Assembly: GCF_900618535.1 (NCBI RefSeq)
Contig: NZ_UYJA01000001.1
Coordinates: 1,178,001-1,242,000 of the forward strand
DNA length: 64,000 nt
Direction: 5' to 3'
From: Pseudomonas bubulae
GTDB taxonomy: Bacteria > Pseudomonadota > Gammaproteobacteria > Pseudomonadales > Pseudomonadaceae
This document shows, in pieces, positions 41,247 through 49,408 of the stretch. The position numbers and the translations under genes are program-made. The notes beneath the pieces were generated by a model that saw only the letters and a program-made list of their open reading frames with translations, was not told the DNA's origin and did no database searches. Numbering within the stretch: the stretch's first letter is position 1; the number at the start of each line of letters is the position of its first letter.

Positions 41247-42014
41247 TTAAAGCTTGGCAGCAGGCCGAGGGCTTTTGCCCTTGGTTTGCAGCAAGTGCGA
41301 AAACACCGCGTGCAAGTCGTCAGAGGCGCTTTCTTCGTCAAGGTTGAGCTTGCTGTCAATGTGATCCATGTGATGCATCATCAGGTGCACGGCCTGGCCG
41401 GCATCACGGGCTTCGATGGCATCGATCAATTGCATGTGCTCGTCATAAGAGCAGTGCGAACGGTTGCCGCTCTCGTACTGGGCAATAATCAACGACGTTT
41501 GCGACACCAGACTGCGCTGAAAGCTGATCAGCGGCGCATTCTTCGCCGCTTCGGCCAACTTCAGGTGGAACTCGCCCGACAGGCGAATACCCGCACCCCG
41601 ATCGCCCCGCGAAAAACTGTCGCGCTCGTCCTGGACCATCTTGCGCAGTTGCGCCAGATCATCAGCCGTAGCATGCACCACCGCCAGCTCGGTAATGGCC
41701 TTTTCAACCAGTCGCCGGGCCAGAAACACCTGGCGCGCTTCTTCTACGCTAGGGCTCGCCACCACTGCACCACGATTAGGGCGCAGCAGCACAACCCCTT
41801 CATGGGCCAGACGCGACAGGGCGCGACGAATAATGGTGCGGCTCACGCCAAAGATTTCGCCCAGAGCCTCTTCACTCAACTTGGTGCCAGGCGCCAGACG
41901 CTGTTCAAGGATCGCCTCGAAAATATGCGCATAGACAATATCGTCCTGGGTTCCACTGCGGCCGGCCTTGCCAGCGCGGGGTTGTTTCTTGAGAGGCTGC
42001 AACTGTTCGTTCAT
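41247..42014 (-). CDS. GntR-family (FCD domain) regulator, divergent from benE-like transporter
   Basis: The 255 residues have a winged-helix domain (IFEAILEQRLAPGTKLSEEA, FGVSRTIIRRALSRLAHEG) and an FCD ligand domain. I start it at ATG 42014; a GTG two codons earlier is possible. The shared 227-nt intergenic region contains a 16-nt near palindrome at 42133-42148 and TTGTACACAA at 42109-42118, both possible operators. Position next to guaD suggests a purine signal, while the transporter family suggests benzoate-like ligands; the ligand is unknown. Confidence 0.85.
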   Translation of the reverse strand: MNEQLQPLKKQPRAGKAGRSGTQDDIVYAHIFEAILEQRLAPGTKLSEEALGEIFGVSRTIIRRALSRLAHEGVVLLRPNRGAVVASPSVEEARQVFLARRLVEKAITELAVVHATADDLAQLRKMVQDERDSFSRGDRGAGIRLSGEFHLKLAEAAKNAPLISFQRSLVSQTSLIIAQYESGNRSHCSYDEHMQLIDAIEARDAGQAVHLMMHHMDHIDSKLNLDEESASDDLHAVFSHLLQTKGKSPRPAAKL

Positions 42015-42108
42015 GGGCACTCGTGTGGGAAGCGGCGGCGAATAAGGGATTACGCTAGTACGTAAACGGGTGTCACCGACCAGAAATTAATGCAAAAAAC
42101 AGGGCGCA

Positions 42109-42148
42109 TTGTACACAAAGCAGAGTGCCAGTACGACTGTACGGTCGT
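42109..42148. promoter_or_regulatory. candidate operators between gntR and the transporter gene
   Basis: TTGTACACAA (42109-42118) has complementary TTGT and ACAA arms, and ACGACTGTACGGTCGT (42133-42148) is a palindrome with 7 of 8 pairs. Both lie in the divergent gap. They fit dimeric winged-helix repressor sites in general form only. Confidence 0.4.
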
Positions 42149-42241
42149 TTACGAACCCTGCTGTATCGCAACTAGATGCAACCTTTACGTTTAGGCTTGT
42201 CGCCTGCCCGAACTCCTATAGCACACAAGGAAGACCGTTCC

Positions 42242-43432
42242 ATGACCGACACCCCGCAGCCGCGCTTGCATCCACTGGCAGACACCTCGCCCTCGGCGGT
42301 GGTCGCAGGCTTTATCGCCATGATGACCGGCTACACCAGCTCCCTGGTCCTGATGTTCCAGGCGGGTCAGGCAGCGGGACTTACCAGCGGGCAGATTTCA
42401 TCATGGATCTGGGCACTGTCGATCGGCATGGCTGTTTGCAGCATAGGCTTGTCTTTGCGTTATCGCACACCGATCACCATCGCCTGGTCCACACCGGGCG
42501 CGGCACTGCTGATCACCAGCCTTGGCGGCGTCAGTTACGGCGAGGCCATCGGCGCCTATATCACCTGCGCGGTACTGGTGATCATCTGTGGCATCACCGG
42601 CAGTTTTGAGCGCCTGGTCAAGCGCATCCCCTCATCCCTGGCCGCCGCGTTGCTGGCGGGCATCCTGTTTAAAATCGGCAGCGAAATCTTCGTCGCGGCG
42701 CAACATCGCACCGGCCTGGTGATCGGCATGTTTTTCACCTACCTGATCGTCAAGCGCCTGTCACCCCGCTACGCCGTACTGGCGGCGCTGCTGATCGGCA
42801 CCCTGCTGTCGGGCATGCTCGGGCTGCTGGACTTCAGCGGTTTTTCCCTTGAAGTGGCCGTGCCGGTGTGGACCACGCCGTCCTTTTCGCTGGCGGCAAC
42901 CATCAGCATCGGCATCCCGCTGTTTGTGGTGGCCATGACCTCGCAAAACATGCCGGGCATCGCCGTACTGCGGGCCGATGGCTATGACGTGCCCGCCTCG
43001 CCGCTGATCACCACCACCGGGGTAGCCTCCTTGCTGCTCGCCCCCTTCGGTTCCCACGGCATCAACCTGGCAGCCATCAGTGCCGCCATCTGCACCGGCC
43101 CCCATGCCCACGAAGACCCGAAAAAACGCTACACCGCAGCCGTGTGGTGCGGAATTTTCTATGGCATCGCCGGCATATTCGGCGCCACCCTGGCCGCCCT
43201 GTTCGCCTCATTGCCCAAGGAGCTGGTGCTGTCAATTGCCGCACTGGCACTGTTCGGCTCGATCATGAACGGGCTGAGTATTGCCATGGGCGAAGCCAGG
43301 GAGCGTGAAGCTGCCCTGGTGACCTTTATGGTCACCGCATCGGGCATGACCCTGTTTTCAATTGGCTCGGCTTTCTGGGGCATTGTTGCGGGCGTACTGA
43401 CCCTGATGATCCTGAACGTCAAATCACGCTGA
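42242..43432 (+). CDS. BenE-family benzoate/H+ symporter-like transporter
   Basis: The 396 residues start at ATG 42242, with AAGGAAG nearby, and show about 11-12 membrane helices. Family patterns include SVVVAGF-like PSAVVAGFIAMMTGYTS, STPGAALLITS, SQNMPGIAVLRADGY and FGSHGINLAAISAAICTG. BenE proteins take up benzoate with protons. No benzoate catabolic genes are nearby and the gene borders purine catabolism, so the natural substrate could differ. It is probably controlled by the divergent GntR regulator. Confidence 0.87.
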   Translation: MTDTPQPRLHPLADTSPSAVVAGFIAMMTGYTSSLVLMFQAGQAAGLTSGQISSWIWALSIGMAVCSIGLSLRYRTPITIAWSTPGAALLITSLGGVSYGEAIGAYITCAVLVIICGITGSFERLVKRIPSSLAAALLAGILFKIGSEIFVAAQHRTGLVIGMFFTYLIVKRLSPRYAVLAALLIGTLLSGMLGLLDFSGFSLEVAVPVWTTPSFSLAATISIGIPLFVVAMTSQNMPGIAVLRADGYDVPASPLITTTGVASLLLAPFGSHGINLAAISAAICTGPHAHEDPKKRYTAAVWCGIFYGIAGIFGATLAALFASLPKELVLSIAALALFGSIMNGLSIAMGEAREREAALVTFMVTASGMTLFSIGSAFWGIVAGVLTLMILNVKSR

Positions 43433-43436
43433 GCTA

Positions 43437-44198
43437 TCAGATCGCCAGTGCCCCGCCATCGACCGCCAGCGCATGGCCTGTGGTAAATGCTGCGCCATCC
43501 GAGCACAGGTACAGCACGGCGCTGGCAACTTCTTCGACCGTGCCGATACGCCCCACCGGGTGCATCGCGGCGGCAAATTCAGCCTTGCGCGGGTCGACCT
43601 CATAAGCGCGGCGGAACATATCGGTATCGATGACCGCCGGGCACACCGCGTTCACCCGAATATGCTTTTTCGCATACTCAATGGCTGCCGATTTGGTCAG
43701 CCCGATCACCGCATGTTTGGACGCCGAGTAAATGCTCATCTTTGGCGCGGCGCCCAGTCCGGCCACCGAGGCAGTATTGACGATCGCCCCGCCACCTTGG
43801 GCCAGCATCAATGGCAGCTGATATTTCATGCACAGCCAAACGCCCTTGACGTTTACCCCCATGATCGCATCGAACTCATCCAGGGTACCGTCGGCCAGGC
43901 GACCATGCTCGATCTCGATCCCGGCATTGTTGAAGGCATAGTCCAGACGCCCGTAGGTGCTGATTGTCTGCTCCATCAGTTGCCTGACCTGCGCCTCTAC
44001 AGTGACATCGCAGCCTGCGAAAACAGCACTGCCGCCCGCAGCCCTTATCTGCTCGACAGTGTCTTCACCCGCTGCCACATCCCGATCAGCCACCACCACC
44101 TTCAAACCCTCGCCGGCAAATGCCAGCGCCGCGGCCCTCCCGATACCGGCCCCGCCCCCTGTCACTACAGCCACTTGCCCCGTAAACGTCATGCCCAT
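43437..44198 (-). CDS. SDR-family NAD(P)-dependent dehydrogenase
   Basis: The 253 residues form a classical short-chain dehydrogenase: TGGGAGIGRAAALAF nucleotide motif, NNAGIE, NTASVAGLG, catalytic YSASKHAVIG (Tyr-x3-Lys) and VNAVCPAVIDTDM. The tail ends in the AFTTGHALAVDGG signature. The start ATG 44198 lies 9 nt from GAGGG; a second ATG two codons on is possible. The substrate is unknown. It converges on the BenE-like gene with only 4 nt between stops and diverges from the next oxidoreductase. Confidence 0.9.
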   Translation of the reverse strand: MGMTFTGQVAVVTGGGAGIGRAAALAFAGEGLKVVVADRDVAAGEDTVEQIRAAGGSAVFAGCDVTVEAQVRQLMEQTISTYGRLDYAFNNAGIEIEHGRLADGTLDEFDAIMGVNVKGVWLCMKYQLPLMLAQGGGAIVNTASVAGLGAAPKMSIYSASKHAVIGLTKSAAIEYAKKHIRVNAVCPAVIDTDMFRRAYEVDPRKAEFAAAMHPVGRIGTVEEVASAVLYLCSDGAAFTTGHALAVDGGALAI

Positions 44199-44394
44199 CG
44201 TCTTAACCCTCAGCAGAGTGCATCTGTACCCCCGAAACGTTCGGGCACGGCCATCCGCCTATTTATCCGAGTGATAAAAGACTGCCTACAACCATCACCA
44301 TCACTGATAAAAACCTATTCGTAAGCGCGTATTCACTTGCCCTGTAGCGTGAGAAGGTCTATCAACAGCCATCAATCTCTAAAGAGTTATAGCA

Positions 44395-45399
44395 ATGACT
44401 GACCAGACAAACCGCCAATTCCTGCTCGCCAAACGTCCAGTCGGTGCAGCAACCCGCGATACCTTTACCTTCCAGCAAGTGCCCGTAGTACAGCCCAAGG
44501 ACGGCCAGATCCTGGTCAAAAATGAATACTTGTCCCTCGACCCGGCCATGCGTGGCTGGATGAACGAAGGCAAGTCCTATATTCCGCCGGTAGCGCTGGG
44601 TGATGTGATGCGCGCCCTGGGAGTGGGCAAGGTGATTGCCAGCGCCCACCCGGGCTTTGCTGTGGGGGATTACGTCAACGGTGCCCTGGGAATGCAGGAT
44701 TACTTCACCGGTGAGCCACGGGGTTTCTACAAGGTCGACCCGAAACTGGTACCGCTGCCCGTGTATCTGTCCGCACTGGGCATGACGGGCATGACGGCCT
44801 ACTTCGCCCTGCTGGACGTCGGCGCACCGAAAACAGGAGACACCGTGGTGATTTCCGGCGCAGCGGGTGCTGTTGGCAGCATTGCCGGGCAAATCGCCAA
44901 GTTGAAGGGCTGCCGCGTGGTAGGCATTGCCGGCGGCCAAGAGAAATGTAAGCGGCTGGTCGAGGAGTTCGGCTTTGACGGTGTAATCGACTACAAGAAC
45001 GAAGATATGCTCGCAGGCCTCAAACGCGAATGCCCCAAGGGTGTAGATGTGTTTTTCGACAACGTGGGCGGCGATATTCTCGACGCCGTATTGAGCCGTT
45101 TGAATTTCAAGGCGCGGGTCATCATCTGCGGAGCCATCAGCCAATACAACAACAAGGAAGCCGTTAAAGGTCCGGCCAACTACTTGTCACTGCTGGTCAA
45201 TCGCGCCCGCATGGAAGGCTTTGTGGTAATGGACTATGCCGATCGCTATGCAGCAGCCGGACAAGAGATGGCGGGCTGGCTGCTCAAGGGCCAGTTGAAA
45301 AGCAAAGAGCATATTGTTGAAGGCCTGGAAAGCTTCCCGGAAAGCCTGGCGAAGCTGTTCAGCGGGGAAAATCACGGCAAGCTGGTGTTGAAGGTCTGA
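44395..45399 (+). CDS. zinc-independent NADP-dependent oxidoreductase (MDR, curcumin/alkenal reductase type)
   Basis: The 334 residues belong to the medium-chain dehydrogenase/reductase family without zinc ligands. An N-terminal segment LAKRPVGAATRDTFTFQQVP is followed by LSLDPAMRGWM, MTGMTAYFALLDVG and the cofactor loop GAAGAVGSIAGQIAKLKGC. It should reduce double bonds of alpha,beta-unsaturated carbonyls using NADPH, as in leukotriene B4 dehydrogenase relatives. The true substrate is not evident from the neighbours. ATG 44395 is preceded by AAAGAG. Confidence 0.9.
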   Translation: MTDQTNRQFLLAKRPVGAATRDTFTFQQVPVVQPKDGQILVKNEYLSLDPAMRGWMNEGKSYIPPVALGDVMRALGVGKVIASAHPGFAVGDYVNGALGMQDYFTGEPRGFYKVDPKLVPLPVYLSALGMTGMTAYFALLDVGAPKTGDTVVISGAAGAVGSIAGQIAKLKGCRVVGIAGGQEKCKRLVEEFGFDGVIDYKNEDMLAGLKRECPKGVDVFFDNVGGDILDAVLSRLNFKARVIICGAISQYNNKEAVKGPANYLSLLVNRARMEGFVVMDYADRYAAAGQEMAGWLLKGQLKSKEHIVEGLESFPESLAKLFSGENHGKLVLKV

Positions 45400-45413
45400 C
45401 ACACCACATACAG

Positions 45414-45500
45414 GTGGCAGCGGACTTGCTCGCAATACAGGCACCGCGGCCTGTCAAGGCAGACCGCGGCGCGGCAATCGCGGGCTTGCCCGCGATTGCC
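45414..45500. repeat. degenerate REP pair with a 13-bp hairpin between converging genes
   Basis: GTGGCAGCGGACTTGCTCGCAA (45414-45435) is a decayed REP. GGCAATCGCGGGC-TT-GCCCGCGATTGCC (45473-45500) is a perfect 13-bp stem and keeps the REP core. It may terminate both the oxidoreductase and pyrF transcripts. This is the last REP in the window. Confidence 0.7.
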
Positions 45501-45524
45501 GAATCAAAACGGTGGCAAACAACC

Positions 45525-46223
45525 TTAAGCCAGCTCAGCTACCACGGCAGCGAGTGCCTTGGCCGGATCCACTGCCTGGCTGATCGGGCGCCCGATTACC
45601 AGATAATCAGAACCTGCATCCAGTGCCTGGCGAGGCGTCAGGATACGACGCTGATCGTCCTGCGCACTGCCCGCAGGACGAATCCCCGGGGTTACCAGTT
45701 GCAGACCCGGGTGCGCGGCCTTCAGCGCTTGCGCCTCCAGGGCCGAACACACCAGGCCATCCATACCGGCCTTGTCGGCCAGGGCTGCCAGGCGTAACAC
45801 TTGCTCCTGAGGCTCAATATCCAGGCCAATACCGGCCAGGTCTTCACGCTCCATGCTGGTCAACACGGTCACGCCAATCAGCAACGGCTGCGGGCCGGTG
45901 CGCTTGTCGAGTACTTCGCGGCAAGCGGCCATCATGCGCAAGCCGCCCGAACAGTGAACGTTAACCATCCATACGCCCATTTCAGCTGCGGCCTTGACCG
46001 CCATTGCCGTGGTATTGGGGATATCGTGGAACTTCAGGTCCAGAAATACTTCAAAACCCTTGTCGCGCAAAGTACCGACGATTTCCGAAGCGCAACTGGT
46101 GAACAGCTCTTTGCCCACCTTGACACGGCACTGCTTGGGGTCCAACTGATCAGCCAGTTTCAATGCGGCGTCACGGGTCGGGAAATCCAGGGCGACGATA
46201 ATAGGAGTCTGGCAGTCGGACAT
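45525..46223 (-). CDS. pyrF: orotidine 5'-phosphate decarboxylase
   Basis: The 232 residues start at ATG 46223 ([20 protein letters not shown]); the frame reaches 12 codons further up without a better site. The catalytic Lys-x-x-Asp set is in [12 protein letters not shown], and the phosphate loop is [17 protein letters not shown] followed by LVIGRPIS. It makes UMP, the last step of pyrimidine synthesis. Confidence 0.97.
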   Translation of the reverse strand: MSDCQTPIIVALDFPTRDAALKLADQLDPKQCRVKVGKELFTSCASEIVGTLRDKGFEVFLDLKFHDIPNTTAMAVKAAAEMGVWMVNVHCSGGLRMMAACREVLDKRTGPQPLLIGVTVLTSMEREDLAGIGLDIEPQEQVLRLAALADKAGMDGLVCSALEAQALKAAHPGLQLVTPGIRPAGSAQDDQRRILTPRQALDAGSDYLVIGRPISQAVDPAKALAAVVAELA

Positions 46224-46453
46224 TAGCGGGTTCTCAGGCTGGTCGAAATCGGCGCGCATTGTAGCGGAACCAGCCGCTTACCGGCACCCGATGATCGCAA
46301 ATACACGATTTTAGTCTTTACCAAGCTTATACCGCACATGACTGAATAACCGGCCTACACTGAAAGCAATCAACACTTACTCACTTAACAGGATAAACAG
46401 CAGCACACAGCGCAACCCCTGCCCTGTGCTGCACTCAACACGGAGAACACTCT

Positions 46454-46621
46454 ATGCCTTGGTATGCCTGGTTAATTCTCGTCGTCGCTATCGGTGTCAT
46501 TGTAGGCGCCCTGATGACACTACGTGACACAGCCAATAAAGTTGAACTGACCGATGAGCAACGCAAACGTGTTGCCGAACGCAATGCCGAAATGGACGCC
46601 AAGGAATCAAAAGACAGGTAG
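46454..46621 (+). CDS. small membrane protein, DUF2897-like
   Basis: A 55-residue reading frame, too short for most ORF filters, begins MPWYAWLILVVAIGVIVGAL (one membrane helix) and ends in a charged helix, LTDEQRKRVAERNAEMDAKE. I recognise it as the DUF2897-type peptide that often follows pyrF in Pseudomonas. CGGAGAACACTCT gives a GGAG ribosome site 8-11 nt before ATG 46454. It is divergent from pyrF. Function unknown. Confidence 0.8.
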   Translation: MPWYAWLILVVAIGVIVGALMTLRDTANKVELTDEQRKRVAERNAEMDAKESKDR

Positions 46622-46758
46622 TCAGACAAGCGCTCAGGGCCTGCATGCCAAGGAATGAGCATCGGTGAGGAAAAACCTACAAACAGTTGCATGATTAACC
46701 ACTGCATCTGTTTGAAGGTCGACGCTATGATGGTCCATTGCATAAAGAGACACCTGTC

Positions 46759-47322
46759 ATGCGCTATTCACAAGATCATAAAGCCCAAACCCATCAGCGC
46801 ATCGTTAAAGAAGCATCCGGGCTCTTTCGACGACACGGTATTGGCGCCACAGGCCTGCAACCCCTGATGAAATCACTGGGCCTTACTCACGGTGGTTTCT
46901 ATGCTCATTTTTCATCCAAAAACGACCTGGTAGAAAAAGCCTTGCAGCACGCAGCCAACCAGGTTGACGGTATCTGCGCCGAACTGTTCAGCCAGCCCCA
47001 CCCCCTGCACGCATTTATCGATGCTTACTTGTCTGAGTGGCATCTGACCTCCCCCCATGAGGGTTGCCCGTTGCCGACCATGTCCGCTGAAATGGCCCAA
47101 CAGGGCCAGGCAAGTGTCACCACCGACCATGTCATCGATGCCAGGCTCAAACAGATCCAGGCGACCCTGCAAGGGTCAGACACTGAAGACAAAAGCATCG
47201 TGATTTTCGCTACCCTGGTAGGCGCACTGGTTCTGGCTCGCGGCGCAGAGAGTGATGCACTGAAACAGAAGATTTTCGAAGTCACGCGCAGTACATTGAA
47301 GTCGTCAGCGCCTTATGCCTGA
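46759..47322 (+). CDS. TetR-family transcriptional regulator
   Basis: The 187 residues from ATG 46759 (MRYSQDHKAQTHQRIVKEAS) begin with a TetR helix-turn-helix (LFRRHGIGATGLQPLMKSLG, LTHGGFYAHFSSKNDLVEKA). The C-terminal ligand domain contains HEGCPLPTMSAEMAQQ, shared with a TetR group that includes NemR/AcuR-like sensors with a cysteine near this position; that parallel is from memory. No divergent target gene is close, so the regulon is unknown. A bidirectional terminator follows. Confidence 0.88.
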   Translation: MRYSQDHKAQTHQRIVKEASGLFRRHGIGATGLQPLMKSLGLTHGGFYAHFSSKNDLVEKALQHAANQVDGICAELFSQPHPLHAFIDAYLSEWHLTSPHEGCPLPTMSAEMAQQGQASVTTDHVIDARLKQIQATLQGSDTEDKSIVIFATLVGALVLARGAESDALKQKIFEVTRSTLKSSAPYA

Positions 47323-47340
47323 ACGCTTGCTGACAGCCAC

Positions 47341-47369
47341 AAAAAAGCCAGTCTATGACTGGCTTTTTT
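47341..47369. terminator. bidirectional terminator between tetR and comEA
   Basis: AAAAAAGCCAGTC (47341-47353) and GACTGGCTTTTTT (47357-47369) form a 13-bp stem with a TAT loop, with T-runs on both strands. It serves both converging genes. Confidence 0.92.
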
Positions 47370-47385
47370 CGTTCTGTTACCTGGC

Positions 47386-47715
47386 TTAGCTGATTACGAT
47401 CTTGTCGCGGTTTCTCTCCAGAATAACCTTGCCTATGCCTTTGACCTCAAGCAACTCATCGACTGAAGTAAAATCACCATTGGCCTCGCGATAAGCCACG
47501 ATCGCCTTGGCTTTAACAGCCCCTACACCAGAGAGTTCACGCTGCAGGGTAGCCTCATCTGCGGTATTGATATTAATCGTCACCACTTTGGCATCCAGCA
47601 CTACTGGCGCAGCAACCACCGGTTCAACTGCTCCGGCCGCAGGTGCGGCATGGGCCACACTGGAAACACCTACCATCAAGGCAAAGAAAATCGAAGAGAG
47701 AAAAGCAGTACGCAT
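47386..47715 (-). CDS. ComEA-family helix-hairpin-helix DNA-binding protein
   Basis: The 109 residues start at ATG 47715 (MRTAFLSSIFFALMVGVSSV), giving a signal peptide cut near AHA-AP. GGAG lies 8 nt upstream, which favours it over a GTG three codons earlier. After an Ala/Val/Pro linker, the mature part is a ComEA helix-hairpin-helix domain: INTADEATLQRELSGVGAVK and LLEVKGIGKVILERNRD. ComEA binds incoming DNA in the periplasm; many pseudomonads encode it beside wbpM, as in P. aeruginosa PA3140/PA3141, without proven competence. Confidence 0.92.
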   Translation of the reverse strand: MRTAFLSSIFFALMVGVSSVAHAAPAAGAVEPVVAAPVVLDAKVVTININTADEATLQRELSGVGAVKAKAIVAYREANGDFTSVDELLEVKGIGKVILERNRDKIVIS

Positions 47716-47717
47716 AA

Positions 47718-47799
47718 TTGACACTCCATAACATCGTTAATTTAAAAACAGCTTTCCTGAGCTGTATTTCAAACTTAGGCGATGGTTATGGAGTGTCAA
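47718..47799. repeat. 15-bp exact inverted repeat in the comEA leader
   Basis: TTGACACTCCATAAC (47718-47732) recurs inverted as GTTATGGAGTGTCAA (47785-47799), with CGAT extending the match after a one-base bulge. The arms are 52 nt apart. One arm contains the comEA ribosome site, so folding of the comEA mRNA would hide it. Confidence 0.7.
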
Positions 47800-48112
47800 A
47801 AACCAGAGCGTTGCAGGGTGTGTATATCTTTGATTCGCAGAAAAACCGCTCCACCAAACAAGAAAAAAACCACAAACTTGCAAAGGTTTGGCTATCGCTT
47901 TTAGGTGAATTTTACTCAAAAATGATAAATTTTCTAAACCTTCCCTAGCAGATTCCCCCTTAGGTCGATATGATCCAAAACCATGTCCGGTCTAGATGCC
48001 GAGCCCCCCCCGAGCAATCATCGACCTTACAGATGGCGAAATCTGTCACAATGCAACTCATAATGGACTGCCATATGAAATTTAAAAAAATCGCATGGAT
48101 TCTAACTAAAAA
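47800..48112. other. AT-rich non-coding stretch before the acyltransferase gene
   Basis: About 310 nt mark the change to lower GC. A 76-codon frame (47718-47948) runs through the inverted repeat and a lysine-rich, low-complexity tail and is not convincing. CAGATGGCGAAATCTG (48030-48045) is a small hairpin. Promoter elements for the acyltransferase are likely but not definable by eye. Confidence 0.4.
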
Positions 48113-49279
48113 ATGAATACTGAATTCACACTTGAATCACTCATAATCTCCATATCCATTATCTTGCTGTTTCTGCTCTCATCAACCTTGATCAAAAATA
48201 AAATAGAGCAAAATGAAATAAAGCACGAATACAAATTCATCAACGGCTTGCGTGGTCTAGCAGCAGTATTCGTCGTTATCAATCATGCCCCTTTCATGCT
48301 GACTAACATGGGCCTTAAGAACGACAACTTCTCCTCATGGGCGTGGATATATGCAAATCTTGGCTCCTTCGGCGTACAAATATTTTTTTGCATAACAGGC
48401 TTTTTGTTCTTCGATAAAATAATCAAATCCCCAAATATTCAGTGGGAAAAATTCTTTGAAGGCCGAGTAAGACGTGTAGCACCCTTATACTATTTCTCGT
48501 CATTTGTAGTTTTTTTAATTGCGACGTTATATTCCAACTTTGATATCTTCAACAAAGAAACACTTATGACAGTGGCCAGTATGTTAACATTCAATTTTTT
48601 GGATGGCCCCTCCAAAATCGGCGGCATTGCACTAACGCCTCTCAATTCAGTGACCTGGACACTGGTTCATGAGTGGCGATTTTATGCAGTACTGCCTCTT
48701 ATCGCACTTACCTACAGATCCAGATATAACAAATTAATACTAAGCACTGCATTATTATTAGCCGCCGTCGATCTAAGCATGAGTACAGTTGTGTGCTGGC
48801 CGTACTTTCTGACTGGTATCATTGCAGCAGTTCTTCACCAAAAACTCACTTACATAAAACCGGCAAGCTGGCCTTTATCCATCATTGCACTATGCATCTT
48901 TATATACACTTGCGGGACTAAAGCACCTGAAGGATACGGCGCACTGCGATTCGCGCTCACGTCCTGTTTCTTCTTATGTATTACACTGGCAAATCCAAGA
49001 GCCCTGCATGCACAATGCCTAAACCGATTGAGTGACATCAGCTACAGCATATACCTGATGCATCTACCAATCCTGTATTTAACATTCAAAGCAGCGTCAC
49101 ACATGGTCGATTTATCCACCATGTCAAAGACAGCTTTCTGGTCAATCAATATGATTGCAGTACCGTTGATCACAATAGTCTCTACACTGACCTTCATTCA
49201 TATTGAAAAGAGGTTCATGAGCAAAAAAGCCAACACGATTACTGTCGCTGCTGGCACCGCAGCTGCTGCCGAAAGTTAA
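48113..49279 (+). CDS. acyltransferase family 3 (OafA-type) membrane protein
   Basis: The 388 residues have about ten membrane helices. The N-terminal INGLRGLAAVFVVINHAPF carries the Arg...His pair of acyltransferase-3 enzymes, and GVQIFFCITGFLFFDKII and WTLVHEWRFYAVLPLIAL are further family blocks. Such enzymes O-acetylate O-antigen or other glycans at the periplasmic side. Its codon use is clearly AT-richer than the comEA side, a sign of transfer. It converges on wbpM, so it probably modifies the O-antigen made next door. Ribosome site is weak. Confidence 0.87.
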   Translation: MNTEFTLESLIISISIILLFLLSSTLIKNKIEQNEIKHEYKFINGLRGLAAVFVVINHAPFMLTNMGLKNDNFSSWAWIYANLGSFGVQIFFCITGFLFFDKIIKSPNIQWEKFFEGRVRRVAPLYYFSSFVVFLIATLYSNFDIFNKETLMTVASMLTFNFLDGPSKIGGIALTPLNSVTWTLVHEWRFYAVLPLIALTYRSRYNKLILSTALLLAAVDLSMSTVVCWPYFLTGIIAAVLHQKLTYIKPASWPLSIIALCIFIYTCGTKAPEGYGALRFALTSCFFLCITLANPRALHAQCLNRLSDISYSIYLMHLPILYLTFKAASHMVDLSTMSKTAFWSINMIAVPLITIVSTLTFIHIEKRFMSKKANTITVAAGTAAAAES

Positions 49280-49320
49280 AGCCTAACTTTATATGCCGCA
49301 CCTGTGATGCCATCAAAACA

Positions 49321-49365
49321 TTGCCAATGAAGCGTTCACCATTTTAGTGAACTCTGCATTGGCAA
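49321..49365. terminator. two-step hairpin between the acyltransferase gene and wbpM
   Basis: TTGCCAATG (49321-49329) pairs with CATTGGCAA (49357-49365), and inside it GTTCAC (49334-49339) with GTGAAC (49347-49352). No long T-run follows on either strand. It probably separates the converging transcripts. Confidence 0.5.
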
Positions 49366-49408
49366 GATCTTGATACGCGCCGGCTCCATTGACCTAAAAC
49401 AGCACCTT

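Noticed and set aside
47718-47948. 76-codon open frame after comEA
   Set aside because: It runs through the inverted repeat and an AT-rich, lysine-heavy tail with no ribosome site.
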